Positions 46,246 through 55,547 of a stretch of DNA of 64,000 nt are shown one piece after another. Position 1 is the first letter of the stretch, and each line of letters starts with the position of its first letter. The DNA comes from a bacterium D16-50 (GTDB lineage Bacteria > Bacillota > Clostridia > Lachnospirales > Lachnospiraceae), in the NCBI GenBank assembly GCA_003612485.1, contig RAZA01000009.1, positions 1 to 64,000 of the forward strand, given 5' to 3'. The notes under the pieces are model-generated. The model searched no databases. It was not told the DNA's origin and saw nothing but the letters and a program-made list of their open reading frames with translations. The position numbers and the translations under genes were made by a program.

Positions 46246-47766
46246 ATGGATAAGAAGCTATATGAGAAGGTCGGTATCTGGCTTGAACAGCATAGGAAGC
46301 AGATGGAGAAGGACATTATGAGGCTGGTAAGGATACCCAGCATATCCTCGCCTTGGGGGGGCGGCGTTTCGGGGAGAGAAGAGGCATCGGAAGCCCCCTT
46401 CGGACAGCCCTGCAGGGATTGTCTGGAGGAGATGCTTGCCATAGGCCGCGAACATGGGTTTTATACGGAAAACTACGGAAACCGGGTGGGGAGTATAGGG
46501 GAACGGGAGAAGGACTGGGACAACATGATCGGCTTTTGGAACCATATGGATGTAGTGCCTGTGGGAAATCAATGGAAGTACGAGCCCTTCGTTCCTTTTG
46601 TGGAGGAGCCCTTTCTGATAGGACGGGGGTCTCAGGACAACAAAGGGCCTGCGGTGGGGATACTGTATATGATGGAATGTCTTCGGGAGCTTCAGGTTCC
46701 TCTGGGACATCAGATGTGCTTGTTCGTGGGAACGGACGAGGAGAGGGGGATGGAAGATTTAGAGTACTACATACAGCGCTATCCTGCTCCCCGTCTTTCC
46801 ATGATAGCTGACAGTGGGTTTCCGGTGTGCTATGGGGAAAAGGGAATCATTGAAGGCGGCCTGCGTTGTCCGAAGCTTACGTGGGAGGGAATTCGGGAGC
46901 TAAAGGGAGGAAGCGCCAGCAATATGATTCCGGATATGGCGTATGCTGTTTTGGAACGGACGGCTGCAGCAGAAAATGCGGTCATTAAAACTTTGGACAG
47001 GATAGAGAAGGGGGCGCCGAAAGGACAGACGCAGGTTCCCGCAGAGGCGCAGGCCCAAATAGAAGCGGTTTTTGAGCAGGACAGAATCCGTGTTGTCTCC
47101 AGAGGGAGGAGCAGACACAGCGCCTTTCCTCAGGGCAGCGTCAACGCCATTCACGGACTGATGGGTTTTCTGGCCGGGCTGGAGATTCTTCCGGCTGAGG
47201 ATGCAGGGCTTTTTGGCAGGCTGGCATTTCTGTCAGAGGAATATTTCGGGGAGCATATGGGAATCGCCTATGAGGATCAGGTGTCGGGACGAACCACTTG
47301 TGCAGCCACTGTGCTGAATATGGAGGAGGGAAAGGTATTTCTGCACTTCAATATCCGGTATGCCATCACTGCAAATCAGGAAGAAATGCTTAAGAATCTC
47401 CGTCGGACAGGGGAGGAAAACAAAATGAGCTGGGAACTCGGGCGAAATTCCGGGCCCAGCTACTTTCCGAAGGAGCATCCGGCGGTAGAGCGGCTGACAA
47501 ATCTTTACAATGAGATTACGGGCAGCCGGACGGAGAGCTTTGTCATGGGCGGCGGCACCTATGCAAGAAAGCTTCCGAGGGCTTTTGCCTATGGGATAGG
47601 CGCAATGAAGGAATCGGAGGAGGACAAGGAGGTCCGCAAGAGGCTTTTTCTGCCGGGACACGGCGGGGCCCACGAGCCGGACGAGGGGCTTAACGTAAGG
47701 CTTTTGACGGAGGCTATGAAAATATATGCCATGGCCATGGTTGAGCTGAAGGATTGTCAGCTATAG
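46246..47766 (+). CDS. M20-family metallopeptidase (PepV/ArgE-DapE type)
   Basis: A 506-aa M20 peptidase. Motifs: MIGFWNHMDVVPVGNQW with the first Zn His and Asp, GRGSQDNKGPAVGILYMM with the bridging Asp and FVGTDEERGMED with the catalytic Glu pair. The C-terminal HGGAHEPDEG carries the last Zn ligand. The layout fits PepV-like dipeptidases more than ArgE or DapE. GGGAGAAATGGTCAT precedes the ATG. Confidence 0.88.
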   Translation: MDKKLYEKVGIWLEQHRKQMEKDIMRLVRIPSISSPWGGGVSGREEASEAPFGQPCRDCLEEMLAIGREHGFYTENYGNRVGSIGEREKDWDNMIGFWNHMDVVPVGNQWKYEPFVPFVEEPFLIGRGSQDNKGPAVGILYMMECLRELQVPLGHQMCLFVGTDEERGMEDLEYYIQRYPAPRLSMIADSGFPVCYGEKGIIEGGLRCPKLTWEGIRELKGGSASNMIPDMAYAVLERTAAAENAVIKTLDRIEKGAPKGQTQVPAEAQAQIEAVFEQDRIRVVSRGRSRHSAFPQGSVNAIHGLMGFLAGLEILPAEDAGLFGRLAFLSEEYFGEHMGIAYEDQVSGRTTCAATVLNMEEGKVFLHFNIRYAITANQEEMLKNLRRTGEENKMSWELGRNSGPSYFPKEHPAVERLTNLYNEITGSRTESFVMGGGTYARKLPRAFAYGIGAMKESEEDKEVRKRLFLPGHGGAHEPDEGLNVRLLTEAMKIYAMAMVELKDCQL

Positions 47767-47861
47767 TGAGCGGCGCTGAATAACTTTTGAAAAAAGGGGC
47801 TTGTGGAATTATTTATAATCGTCTACAATAGCATTCATACGCTTAGAGGAGATGATGGATT

Positions 47862-49241
47862 ATGTGGGAAAAGGTAACTAGCTTGTTCGGAAAGGTGGAC
47901 ATGACTCAGGGACGGCCCTGGGAGAAAATCGTTATTTTCACGATTCCGATGCTGATCGGAAATATCGCCCAGCAGCTTTACAACACGGTAGACAGTATTG
48001 TGGTTGGAAAGTATGAGGGAGACAACGCTTTGGCGGCAGTGGGAAGCGCCGGCCCTGTATTCAATTTGCTTCTGGTGCTTTTTGTGGGTATATCCATGGG
48101 TGCCAGTATTATGGTGTCCCAGTATTTCGGCTCCCGTGATAGGGCAAATCTGTCAAAGACCATCGGCAGCACCATTACTTTGACAGCGGCGGCATCGGTG
48201 CTGCTGATGGTTGTGGGGGTGCTGACGATTCGGCCTCTGCTGGTACTGCTGGATACGCCGGACACATTGATAGACTGGTGTACCTCCTATCTGATGATTC
48301 TATTGCTGGGAATTGCCGGGCTGGCCTACTATAATATTCTCTGCGGGGTTCTGCGGGGATTGGGCGATTCCTTGTCGGCGCTGGTGTATCTTCTGGTGGC
48401 CACGGTGATCAATATTGTGCTGGATATCTGGTTTGTGGCAGGTCTTAGGCTGGGGGTTGCCGGTGTGGCTCTGGCCACGGTGATTGCGCAGCTGGTGTCG
48501 GCAGTGCTGTGCGTGATAAAGCTTAGGAAGATGACGGAGCTCTTCGACATGAAGCTTCATTATTTAAAGCCGGATAGGGAGAACATCATGACGGTGCTGC
48601 GGCTGGGCCTGCCGTCGGGACTTACGCAGGCGATCTTTTCCTTGGCCATGGTGATTGTGCAGTCCCTGACCAACAGTTTCGGGGAGATGATCATTGCTGC
48701 AAATGTCATTATCATGAGAGTGGACGGCTTTGCCATGATGCCCAATTTCTCTTTCGGCACGGCCATGACCACCTATGCGGGACAGAACGTGGGGGCCAGA
48801 GAATATGACAGAGTGAAGCTGGGAGCTAAGCAGGGCACGCTGATCGCAGTGGGCACTTCGGCAGCAATCACTGGACTGATTTTGCTGTTCGGACCCTATC
48901 TCATGGGAATCTTTACAAATACGGGAGAGCTGGCCAGGCTCAGCGCCGACATGATGAAGATTCTTGCGGTAGGCTATATCGCCATGGCGGTAACCCAGAG
49001 TCTTTCAGGGGTCATGCGGGGAGCCGGCGACACGGTTACTCCCATGTGGATATCCCTTTTGACAACAGTGGCCATCCGTGTTCCCGTGGCGTATGGACTG
49101 GTTTACCTGACAAAGACAGAGGTTCTGCCGCAAGGGCGGTATGAGAGCCTATGGATTTCTCTATTGGTTTCCTGGGTGCTGGGAGCGGTGGCAACATTTT
49201 TGTTTTACCGAGTGGGAAGCTGGAAAAAGAAGGCGCTCTGA
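47862..49241 (+). CDS. MATE-family multidrug/cation antiporter
   Basis: A 459-aa membrane protein with 12 hydrophobic helices in two halves. Each half starts with the family signature: FTIPMLIGNIAQQLYNTVDSI (residues 26-46) and LRLGLPSGLTQAIFSLAMVIV. It exports toxic compounds in exchange for Na+ or H+; the substrate is unknown. AGAGGAGATGATGGATT precedes the ATG. A -10-like TATAAT lies at 47814-47819. Confidence 0.92.
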   Translation: MWEKVTSLFGKVDMTQGRPWEKIVIFTIPMLIGNIAQQLYNTVDSIVVGKYEGDNALAAVGSAGPVFNLLLVLFVGISMGASIMVSQYFGSRDRANLSKTIGSTITLTAAASVLLMVVGVLTIRPLLVLLDTPDTLIDWCTSYLMILLLGIAGLAYYNILCGVLRGLGDSLSALVYLLVATVINIVLDIWFVAGLRLGVAGVALATVIAQLVSAVLCVIKLRKMTELFDMKLHYLKPDRENIMTVLRLGLPSGLTQAIFSLAMVIVQSLTNSFGEMIIAANVIIMRVDGFAMMPNFSFGTAMTTYAGQNVGAREYDRVKLGAKQGTLIAVGTSAAITGLILLFGPYLMGIFTNTGELARLSADMMKILAVGYIAMAVTQSLSGVMRGAGDTVTPMWISLLTTVAIRVPVAYGLVYLTKTEVLPQGRYESLWISLLVSWVLGAVATFLFYRVGSWKKKAL

Positions 49242-49302
49242 TAGGGATGTCCCCAGAGCAAAGGAAGAGGGATCAGGCTTGTGCCGAACGAGAGGTAGCT
49301 TT

Positions 49303-49719
49303 ATGAAAATCATGGTCAGCGCTTGTCTGCTGGGTGAGAACTGCAAGTACAACGGCGGAAATAATTATAGCGAAAAGGCGGCGCAGTTTTTAAGGGGGCA
49401 CGAGATCATCCCCGTCTGTCCGGAGGTTTTGGGGGGACTGCCCGTGCCCAGAGTGCCTTCGGAGATTGTGGACGGCAGGGTAGTGTCTCAGGAAGGGAGA
49501 AGCGTAGACAGGGAATTCCGTCTGGGAGCGGAGCTTGCCCTGAAAAGGGCGGTGGAAGAGGGCGTGGAGCTGGTGGTTCTGCAGTCCCGAAGTCCCAGCT
49601 GCGGTGTGAAGCAGATATATGACGGAACATTCTCCGGCAGAAAGGTAGAGGGGCAGGGAGTATTCGCCAAGCTTCTTTTGGAGAACGGCTTTTCGGTGCT
49701 GGATGCAGGGGAGCTGTAG
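49303..49719 (+). CDS. DUF523/TudS-type thiouracil desulfidase-like protein
   Basis: A 138-aa protein. The ATG at 49303 follows GAGAGGTAGCTTT; a longer frame from 49141 overlaps the MATE gene. The conserved residues are those of the TudS/DUF523 family: MVSACLLGENCKYNGG, CPEVLGGLPVPR and SRSPSCG, where three Cys bind a [4Fe-4S] cluster. Characterised members remove sulfur from 2-thiouracil; many homologues are untested. Confidence 0.88.
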   Translation: MKIMVSACLLGENCKYNGGNNYSEKAAQFLRGHEIIPVCPEVLGGLPVPRVPSEIVDGRVVSQEGRSVDREFRLGAELALKRAVEEGVELVVLQSRSPSCGVKQIYDGTFSGRKVEGQGVFAKLLLENGFSVLDAGEL

Positions 49720-49741
49720 CCGGAGCGCGCAATATCTTTTG

Positions 49742-50010
49742 TGAATATGACGGAAGTGCAAGGGAACATTGAAGTGCAAAGAACACTGAAATGCAAAGAA
49801 GGATTGGGGTGCAGAGAACACCGAAACGCAAGGTAGGATTGAAGTGCTAAGAAGGCTGAAATGCTAAGAAGGCCGAAATGAAAAAGAAGACTGAAGTGCA
49901 AAGTAGGCCGAAATGCAAAGTAGGATTGAGGTGCTAAGAAGGCCGAAATGAAAAAGAAGATTGAAGTGCAAAGTAGATCGAAATGTAAGGGAAGATTGGG
50001 ATACGAGGAG
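49742..50010 (+). repeat. Purine-rich tandem array of 17/18-nt units
   Basis: About 15 short units fill the 300-nt gap before the SpoU gene. Each starts near GAAATGCAAAG or GAAGTGCTAAG and ends in AAGGCC, AGGATT or AGACT. Units mostly alternate 18 and 17 nt, so the higher-order period is about 35 nt. Copies vary by several bases. Units carry no start or stop logic and no coding frame is convincing. The strand is purine-rich, like the 90-bp repeat at 15951. Confidence 0.88.
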
Positions 50011-50018
50011 AGCCGGCT

Positions 50019-50741
50019 ATGAAGATCCAGAGATATAGGCATGAACTTGAGGTATCGTATGCTTTGGGGGCTACGCTGACCTATGAGCTGGTCAGTCGTG
50101 CACCGGAGTCCGTGACGAGGGTTTTCGTCAGTTCTTCCACAGAGGAGACGGAAGGAATCGGGCGGCTTTTGAACCGCTGCCAAGAGCTGGGAATATCGGT
50201 GGAGCAGAGCGACAAGGCTTTTCACGTGCTGTCTCCAAAGGGCAACTGTTTTGTGATAGGAGAGTTTCGGAAGAAGGACATGAGAATTACGCCGGGCATG
50301 CATCTGGTACTGGTGAACCCCTCGGACGCAGGGAATCTGGGAACCATCATCAGGACGGCTGTGGGCTTCGGTATTGAGAACATAGCCATTATAAGGCCCG
50401 GAGTGGACTTTTACGATCCAAAGACAATCAGAGCTTCCATGGGAGCTGTCTTTCATGTGGCCATAGAATATTTCGGGTGCATAGAAGATTATAGAGAACG
50501 ATTTCCGGAGAACCGTCTGTATGCGTTTATGCTTTCTTCCAGCACGCCTCTCACAGAGATAGAAAAAGAGGAGCCTTGTTCACTGGTGTTCGGAAATGAG
50601 GCCACGGGTCTGCCCGATGCATACAAAGATTTCTGCCGAACTGTGGTCATCAAACATTCCAACAATATAGACAGTCTGAACCTGCCTATGGCGGCAGGCA
50701 TTGCCATGTATGAGTTCACGAAGGACAAATGGAGAGCATGA
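50019..50741 (+). CDS. SpoU/TrmH-family RNA 2'-O-methyltransferase
   Basis: A 240-aa SPOUT-class enzyme. Motif 1 is NPSDAGNLGTIIRTAVGFG, motif 2 LVFGNEATGLP and motif 3 SLNLPMAAGIAMYEF, which together form the trefoil knot that binds SAM. An N-terminal substrate-binding region precedes it. It likely methylates ribose in rRNA or tRNA; the target is not known. GAGGAGAGCCGGCT precedes the ATG. It converges on the GGDEF gene with only a few nt between. Confidence 0.9.
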   Translation: MKIQRYRHELEVSYALGATLTYELVSRAPESVTRVFVSSSTEETEGIGRLLNRCQELGISVEQSDKAFHVLSPKGNCFVIGEFRKKDMRITPGMHLVLVNPSDAGNLGTIIRTAVGFGIENIAIIRPGVDFYDPKTIRASMGAVFHVAIEYFGCIEDYRERFPENRLYAFMLSSSTPLTEIEKEEPCSLVFGNEATGLPDAYKDFCRTVVIKHSNNIDSLNLPMAAGIAMYEFTKDKWRA

Positions 50742-50747
50742 TTTGTT

Positions 50748-52010
50748 CTACATTCTTTCATCCCGATATAGGACATCCTTGAGAGGCAGCTTGTTTTTCT
50801 GCTTGTATTGGTACATTTTCGCATCGGCCTCCTGAATATAGGCCTCTACGGACATGTCCGTGTGGGCAGGAACAAAGCTGCTGGCATAGCTGAAACTCTT
50901 GGGGGAATCATTCCCGCAGCTGGCCTGCAGACTGCTGCGCAGCCGTTCCAGTTTCTCATCCTGCTTCTGGGGAGTAGTATCCGTCTGGAGCAGGATAAAT
51001 TCATCGCCGCCTACCCGGCATACTTCACTGCCCAGAGTCTGCAGGGCATCTGAAATCTCGATCAGGTAGCTGTCACCTCTTTCGTGTCCGAAAGTATCGT
51101 TATAATATTTCAGGTAATCCACGTCAATGAATGAAAGCGTGAAAGGCATTCCCTCCACTCGCCACTGCTCCATTTTTTCCATGGCATAGCGGCGGTTGTT
51201 CAGTTTGGTCAGAGAGTCAATGTAAGCCAGACGGTAGATCATGTTCTGCTGCTGCTTGCGCTCGGTTTCGTCCATGACGATATGAACCACGGCGTTCTTT
51301 TTTGCATCATGGTCTTCTGAGGGGCTGTCGCTGAACCAAGGGATAAGAAAGGACTCTACCTGATAAAAGGTTGTTCCGCTGTTGCCCGGATTGTCAACTT
51401 CCATGTTCCAGATCACGGAATCCTCATGTCCGTCCACGGGCTGCTGGGCTTCGGAATGCTGTGCGATCTGCTGCTGAATATGGGGCTGTTGCTGAATCAA
51501 ACGTTTGGTCAGCTGACTGGCAGCCTGAGGAAATGTCTTTTTGAACCAGTTCCCTGACCGGTTGATATGTACCTCCTGATCTGTGTCCACGGCATATACG
51601 AAAATCATGTTGTTGGTATAGTCAGTGAGGGCACGCACCAGAGTCAGATTGTTCTTCAGCTCCTGATTGCTCTTTTCCAGTTCCCAGCTGGTGTCGTCCA
51701 GAGCCTGAATGCTGTCCAGCAGAACCTGCTTCTCCATCTCGGCGTTCACGATATTTGACTGCAGCTGTGCAGTTATGGCATTGAAGGATTCGGAGAAGCC
51801 GGGTGTGAAATTCACACGTTGCGTATAATCTCCGTTGGCTATCTGGACTGCCTGCTTGGTCATGCGGCATAGAGAATCCTGCAGCGCAATCAAAATCTGA
51901 CCTAACGGCCGGAAGTCCGGTGGCAGGTCGGTGAGAGCCAGAGTGGCAGATTCTGGGCGACGCAGGATGTTCTGTAGATAGTCGTATAGGAGTTGAGCGG
52001 TGTTGTTCAT
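50748..52010 (-). CDS. GGDEF-domain diguanylate cyclase
   Basis: A 420-aa protein. Residues ~30-75 look like a HAMP-type segment, ~75-110 a coiled coil, ~110-250 a PAS-like domain (NNMIFVYAVDTDQEVHINRSG) and ~258-415 a GGDEF domain with YIDSLTKLNNRRYAMEKM, SFIDVDYLKYYNDTFGHERGD and the active site VGGDEF. It should make cyclic di-GMP from GTP. No membrane helix is seen, so it is cytoplasmic. No EAL or PilZ partner is nearby. Confidence 0.9.
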   Translation of the reverse strand: MNNTAQLLYDYLQNILRRPESATLALTDLPPDFRPLGQILIALQDSLCRMTKQAVQIANGDYTQRVNFTPGFSESFNAITAQLQSNIVNAEMEKQVLLDSIQALDDTSWELEKSNQELKNNLTLVRALTDYTNNMIFVYAVDTDQEVHINRSGNWFKKTFPQAASQLTKRLIQQQPHIQQQIAQHSEAQQPVDGHEDSVIWNMEVDNPGNSGTTFYQVESFLIPWFSDSPSEDHDAKKNAVVHIVMDETERKQQQNMIYRLAYIDSLTKLNNRRYAMEKMEQWRVEGMPFTLSFIDVDYLKYYNDTFGHERGDSYLIEISDALQTLGSEVCRVGGDEFILLQTDTTPQKQDEKLERLRSSLQASCGNDSPKSFSYASSFVPAHTDMSVEAYIQEADAKMYQYKQKNKLPLKDVLYRDERM

Positions 52011-52427
52011 CGAATCCCCCTATCTATATGATCTATGGGATCATAATGCTTCAAAGTTTTTTGGTGACAGTGTGGAGAGGGGCCGACAGCACACTGTCCT
52101 TTCCGTAGCAATATTTATTGTACCATATGTTGTGCCTAAGTGCAATATATGTTGATTTTCAATACAAAATAGAATTGTATAATACAAACTATGCTTTCTT
52201 GTATTTTTTGACATATATTTTTATTATATATTCATGGATAGTTGTGTAAGAAACTTTTTGTAGTTCTTTAAGATATTTATCAAGCGTAGAGGCTATTTTT
52301 TTATAATTGAATTGGCTGTCTTGTAAATTTCAGATCTCATTGATACGTGCAAATCGTAACAGCTGCGTTCTGGTTTTAATCATTTTTACCAGCTGGAAAA
52401 GAATAAATTGCTGATAGGAGAGTGCTG
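52011..52427. other. AT-rich intergenic region, no gene seen
   Basis: About 415 nt between the GGDEF gene and the next plus-strand gene. It is AT-rich with several T-runs and no convincing reading frame. I see no repeat or clear RNA structure. Confidence 0.6.
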
Positions 52428-52955
52428 ATGATAAACAAAAATACAGATCCAAAGCTTCACGAGTTCTGGGAGAAAAAATTAAGTGTAAATTACGATGTGG
52501 AATATGAGCGTTATAAAAAACTATGCGGACTTCCGTATAATAAGAAAACAGTTGATAAAAATTATCCTGACGAACAAGAACAAGATTTGCTTATATACGA
52601 TGTTTGGTATAAAAGTGTAATCAAAAGCATCAATAGGCTTACGTATGATGAAAAACAAGAGTATTTTAGGTATCTAGAACAAAAAACACGAGAAAATGAG
52701 GATAGATTTACGTTGGCACAGACGATTTTAGCCCCATTTATGGTTTTTTTTGTGAGCTTTATGTTGAGTATGCTGAATGATTTCATGGGTGAAGTTTATG
52801 GAGTGGCGAGATCCTTCGGCAGCTTACTTATAGGCTGTATTGTGCTATCACTATATACCTTTAAAGAACTGCTGGGGACCAAAGAAGCTGCTAACAGAAA
52901 ATATTTCTATCAGGACATGAAAGAGATTTTGGACAACGAAATAAAAGGTACTTGA
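52428..52955 (+). CDS. Small two-helix membrane protein, unknown function
   Basis: A 175-aa protein. The ATG at 52428 is about 8 nt after GGAG; a GTG at 52422 is also in frame. A hydrophilic, acidic N-terminal ~100 residues is followed by two membrane helices (FMVFFVSFMLSML and SFGSLLIGCIVLSLYTF) and a short charged tail. Its codon use is clearly more AT-rich than its neighbours, suggesting a foreign origin. I do not recognise a family; a toxin, phage or defence-related membrane protein is conceivable but unsupported. Confidence 0.6.
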   Translation: MINKNTDPKLHEFWEKKLSVNYDVEYERYKKLCGLPYNKKTVDKNYPDEQEQDLLIYDVWYKSVIKSINRLTYDEKQEYFRYLEQKTRENEDRFTLAQTILAPFMVFFVSFMLSMLNDFMGEVYGVARSFGSLLIGCIVLSLYTFKELLGTKEAANRKYFYQDMKEILDNEIKGT

Positions 52956-53136
52956 ATAAAGGCCAGTGAGAGGATAAGGTAGACTCCGGATGGTAAAGAG
53001 GATACGGCTGGTGAACCCGTTTGGAGAGTATATGATTGAAACAGCCAGTTTTTCAGGAAGTACATTACGGACATGGCAGGGCACACGGACATGCCGTGCA
53101 TGAACCGGTTCTGCGGGAGGAACAAGAAGACGTAAC

Positions 53137-53173
53137 AAAAAACTCCGGAACCCTGAAAGGGATTCCGGAGTTT
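53137..53173 (-). terminator. Terminator after tRNA-Ala
   Basis: On the minus strand a 10-bp stem AACTCCGGAA/TTCCGGAGTT (with extra inner pairs CCC/GGG) is followed by TTTTTTG, downstream of the tRNA. The ~180 nt from 52956 to 53136 holds no recognisable gene. Confidence 0.85.
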
Positions 53174-53270
53174 CATGCCATGTCAAGATGACGGAACGTA
53201 TGGATAATTTTTTGATTATCTTGCGATTATCTGGTATCCACAAACCAGACAGTACCAAAAATTAAGAAAA

Positions 53271-53343
53271 TGGAGCATACGGGATTCGAACCCGTGACCT
53301 CCACACTGCCAGTGTGGCACGCTCCCAACTGCGCTAATGCCCC
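53271..53343 (-). tRNA. tRNA-Ala, anticodon GGC
   Basis: A 73-nt cloverleaf on the minus strand: acceptor GGGGCAT/ATGCTCC, D arm GCGCAGTTGGGAGCG, anticodon stem CCACA/TGTGG around CTGGCAG (anticodon GGC) and T arm ACGGGTTCGAACCCGT. The discriminator is A and CCA is not encoded. It reads Ala codons GCC and GCU. Confidence 0.95.
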
Positions 53344-53352
53344 ATGCATTTC

Positions 53353-53380
53353 ATTATAACATAAAAAATAAAAAATTCAA
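53353..53380 (-). promoter_or_regulatory. tRNA-Ala promoter
   Basis: TTGAAT (53375-53380, minus strand) and TATAAT (53353-53358) with a 16-nt spacer, ending 10 nt before the tRNA. Confidence 0.75.
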
Positions 53381-53420
53381 TAGCGAAATTAAAAAAAGAA
53401 AGATAAATCTTGCGGAGGTA

Positions 53421-53449
53421 TTGTGGAGGTGGGAATTCTGCAATATAAT
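53421..53449 (+). promoter_or_regulatory. Cardiolipin synthase promoter
   Basis: TTGTGG at 53421-53426 and TATAAT at 53444-53449 with a 17-nt spacer, 42 nt before the gene. Confidence 0.65.
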
Positions 53450-53490
53450 GAGAGAAGGCTTAAATTTCAAAAGAGAAGAAGGGAGCAGGC

Positions 53491-55071
53491 ATGCAGGCGG
53501 AAAACGGTCAAAGCAGGGGAATACGTTTGTTGAAGAAGGGCAAGAGGGGGATGGCGCGCATTCTGTTCAGCCGTATCGGTTTGTTTATGACATTGCTGCT
53601 GCTGCAGGTGCTGTTCCTTGTGAGCTTATATTATTGGTTCCGGGAGTTTCGGCCACAGCTGTACAGCATTATGGTACTATTTTCTGTAATCATGGTCATC
53701 TATCTGCTCAACAGCAGGCTGGATCCCACTGCCAAGATCACATGGCTGGTGATTTTGATGCTGACGCCCGTATTCGGAGCGCTGCTGTACTGCTATGTAC
53801 AGCAGGACATCGGGCATAGGGCGCTGAAGGTGAGATTCGGTCAGATGATAGCAATGACCGAGGGACATCTTCCGCAGGCGGAGGACACTTTGAAAGGGCT
53901 TGTGGCGGAGAATCCCGGCGTCGCCTCGCTGGCGCACTACATCGGCAGGAGCGGCTGTTATCCGGTATATGGCCATACGGAGGTGACTTATTTTCCTCTG
54001 GGGGAGGACAAGTTCTCCGAGATGCTCAAACAGCTTGAGATGGCTGAACATTTCATTTTTTTGGAATATTTCATCATCAGCGAGGGGCGGATGTGGGGAG
54101 AGATTCTGGAGATTTTGGCCAGAAAGGCCAAGGCGGGCGTGGATGTTCGGCTTCTTTACGACGGAACCTGCGAACTTGCCCTTCTGCCCCATAAGTATCC
54201 TAAGCTTCTGAAAGAGCTGGGCATCAAGTGCAAGGTGTTCGCCCCCGTCTCCCCTTTTATCTCTACCCATTATAATTACCGGGACCACAGAAAGATATTG
54301 GTGATAGACGGGCACACTGCCTTCAATGGCGGTATCAATCTGGCCGACGAGTACATCAACCGGATAGAACGGTTCGGCCATTGGAAGGACACTGCGGTCA
54401 TGGTTCAGGGGGAGGCGGCAAAGAGCTTTACCCTGATGTTTCTGCAGATGTGGAATATTGATGTCAAAGAGCCTGAGTTCAAGGAGGTACTGGCGTGGCC
54501 GGACCGGCCAAGAGAAGGGGCAAAAGGATATGTGATTCCCTATGGGGACTGCCCTCTGGATGACGACAGGGTGGGAGAGATGGTGTACATGGACATTCTG
54601 AACCGTGCCGTAAAATATGTGCATATCATGACACCCTACCTGATATTGGACGGAGAGCTGGAGACGGCGCTGAAGTATGCGGCGGAGAGGGGTGTGGAGG
54701 TGGCGCTGATCCTTCCGGGCATTCCGGACAAGCGGCTGCCCTATGCTCTGGCCAAGACGCACTATGCCTCCCTCCTGAAGTCGGGGGTGAGGATCTATGA
54801 GTATACGCCGGGTTTTGTACATGCCAAGGTATTCGTAAGCGATGATGAAGAAGCGGTGGTGGGAACCATCAATCTTGACTATCGCAGCCTATATCATCAT
54901 TTTGAATGTGCTACTTACATGTATGGTACGGACTGCATTCACAAGATTGAGGCGGACTTTTCCGCCACCCTGCAGAAGTGCCGTCAGGTTACGGAGGAGA
55001 CCGTCAAAAAGGAAAAGCTGACCGTGAAGCTGATGGGAATACTGACGAAGGTGGCCTCCCCGCTTCTGTGA
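53491..55071 (+). CDS. cls: Cardiolipin synthase (phospholipase D superfamily)
   Basis: A 526-aa membrane enzyme that joins two phosphatidylglycerol molecules into cardiolipin. Two N-terminal membrane helices (~28-48 and ~56-72) plus a third near 84-100 precede two PLD domains. HKD motif 1 is HYNYRDHRKILVIDG, where the His-Lys-Asp pattern reads H-R-K-I-L-V-I-D, and motif 2 is HAKVFVSDDEEAVVGTINLD. GAAGGGAGCAGGC lies before the ATG; an internal start is less likely. Confidence 0.92.
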   Translation: MQAENGQSRGIRLLKKGKRGMARILFSRIGLFMTLLLLQVLFLVSLYYWFREFRPQLYSIMVLFSVIMVIYLLNSRLDPTAKITWLVILMLTPVFGALLYCYVQQDIGHRALKVRFGQMIAMTEGHLPQAEDTLKGLVAENPGVASLAHYIGRSGCYPVYGHTEVTYFPLGEDKFSEMLKQLEMAEHFIFLEYFIISEGRMWGEILEILARKAKAGVDVRLLYDGTCELALLPHKYPKLLKELGIKCKVFAPVSPFISTHYNYRDHRKILVIDGHTAFNGGINLADEYINRIERFGHWKDTAVMVQGEAAKSFTLMFLQMWNIDVKEPEFKEVLAWPDRPREGAKGYVIPYGDCPLDDDRVGEMVYMDILNRAVKYVHIMTPYLILDGELETALKYAAERGVEVALILPGIPDKRLPYALAKTHYASLLKSGVRIYEYTPGFVHAKVFVSDDEEAVVGTINLDYRSLYHHFECATYMYGTDCIHKIEADFSATLQKCRQVTEETVKKEKLTVKLMGILTKVASPLL

Positions 55072-55199
55072 AGCCGGAGGGCAGGAGGAAAGATTTTCGA
55101 TTTTCTTTGCAACAGTAGATTGTTCTCAGGGTAGGAATATGGTATGATGATTCAGAGAGGAACAAAAGGGTCAGCCATGGCTGAGGAGGGAGACGGAAT

Positions 55200-55433
55200 A
55201 TGCTGCTAAGTATGAAAAAGGACATGAAGAAACAGGTCAAGCGGGTGTGCAGGCAGACGGAGAAGCTTTTTAAGGAATTTGGGGAGGGGAAGTCTTCCGC
55301 AGAATATGATACGAATGTAGTGTTGATTAGAATGGACAAGATCGAGAATGAGCTGAAAGAGCTGCGGGAGCAGGTAAACCGCGAAAAGAAGCAGCAGTAT
55401 ATGGAGCGGCTGGGACGCACGTCGGTGCGTTAG
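55200..55433 (+). CDS. Small coiled-coil protein, unknown function
   Basis: A 77-aa, strongly charged, helical protein (KENELKELREQVNREKKQQ region at the C-terminal half). GGAGGGAGACGGAAT precedes the ATG, which makes translation likely. No family recognised. It may associate with the upstream cardiolipin synthase or simply be an orphan. Confidence 0.5.
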   Translation: MLLSMKKDMKKQVKRVCRQTEKLFKEFGEGKSSAEYDTNVVLIRMDKIENELKELREQVNREKKQQYMERLGRTSVR

Positions 55434-55474
55434 GCGCTGTGGCAAAAGCATTTAAAAATGTGGGGATACATAGA

Positions 55475-55503
55475 CGGCGGCACCCTAAAAAGGGTGCCGC
55501 CGC
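55475..55503. terminator. Bidirectional GC-rich hairpin
   Basis: A 12-bp stem CGGCGGCACCCT/AGGGTGCCGCCG with a short A-rich loop between the small coiled-coil gene and the convergent histidine kinase. No long T run on either side, so strength is uncertain. Confidence 0.65.
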
Positions 55504-55547
55504 TGCGTGATTCTATGGCTGCCGTATGGCAGGGAGAACAGGGAAGA

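Noticed and set aside
49488-50456. 322-codon minus-strand frame through the 17/18-nt array
   Set aside because: It is antisense to the TudS-like and SpoU genes and the repeat; Leu/Phe/Ser-rich artefact.
52956-53136. Possible gene remnant between the small membrane protein and the tRNA terminator
   Set aside because: A readable stretch exists but no start, ribosome binding site or recognisable family.
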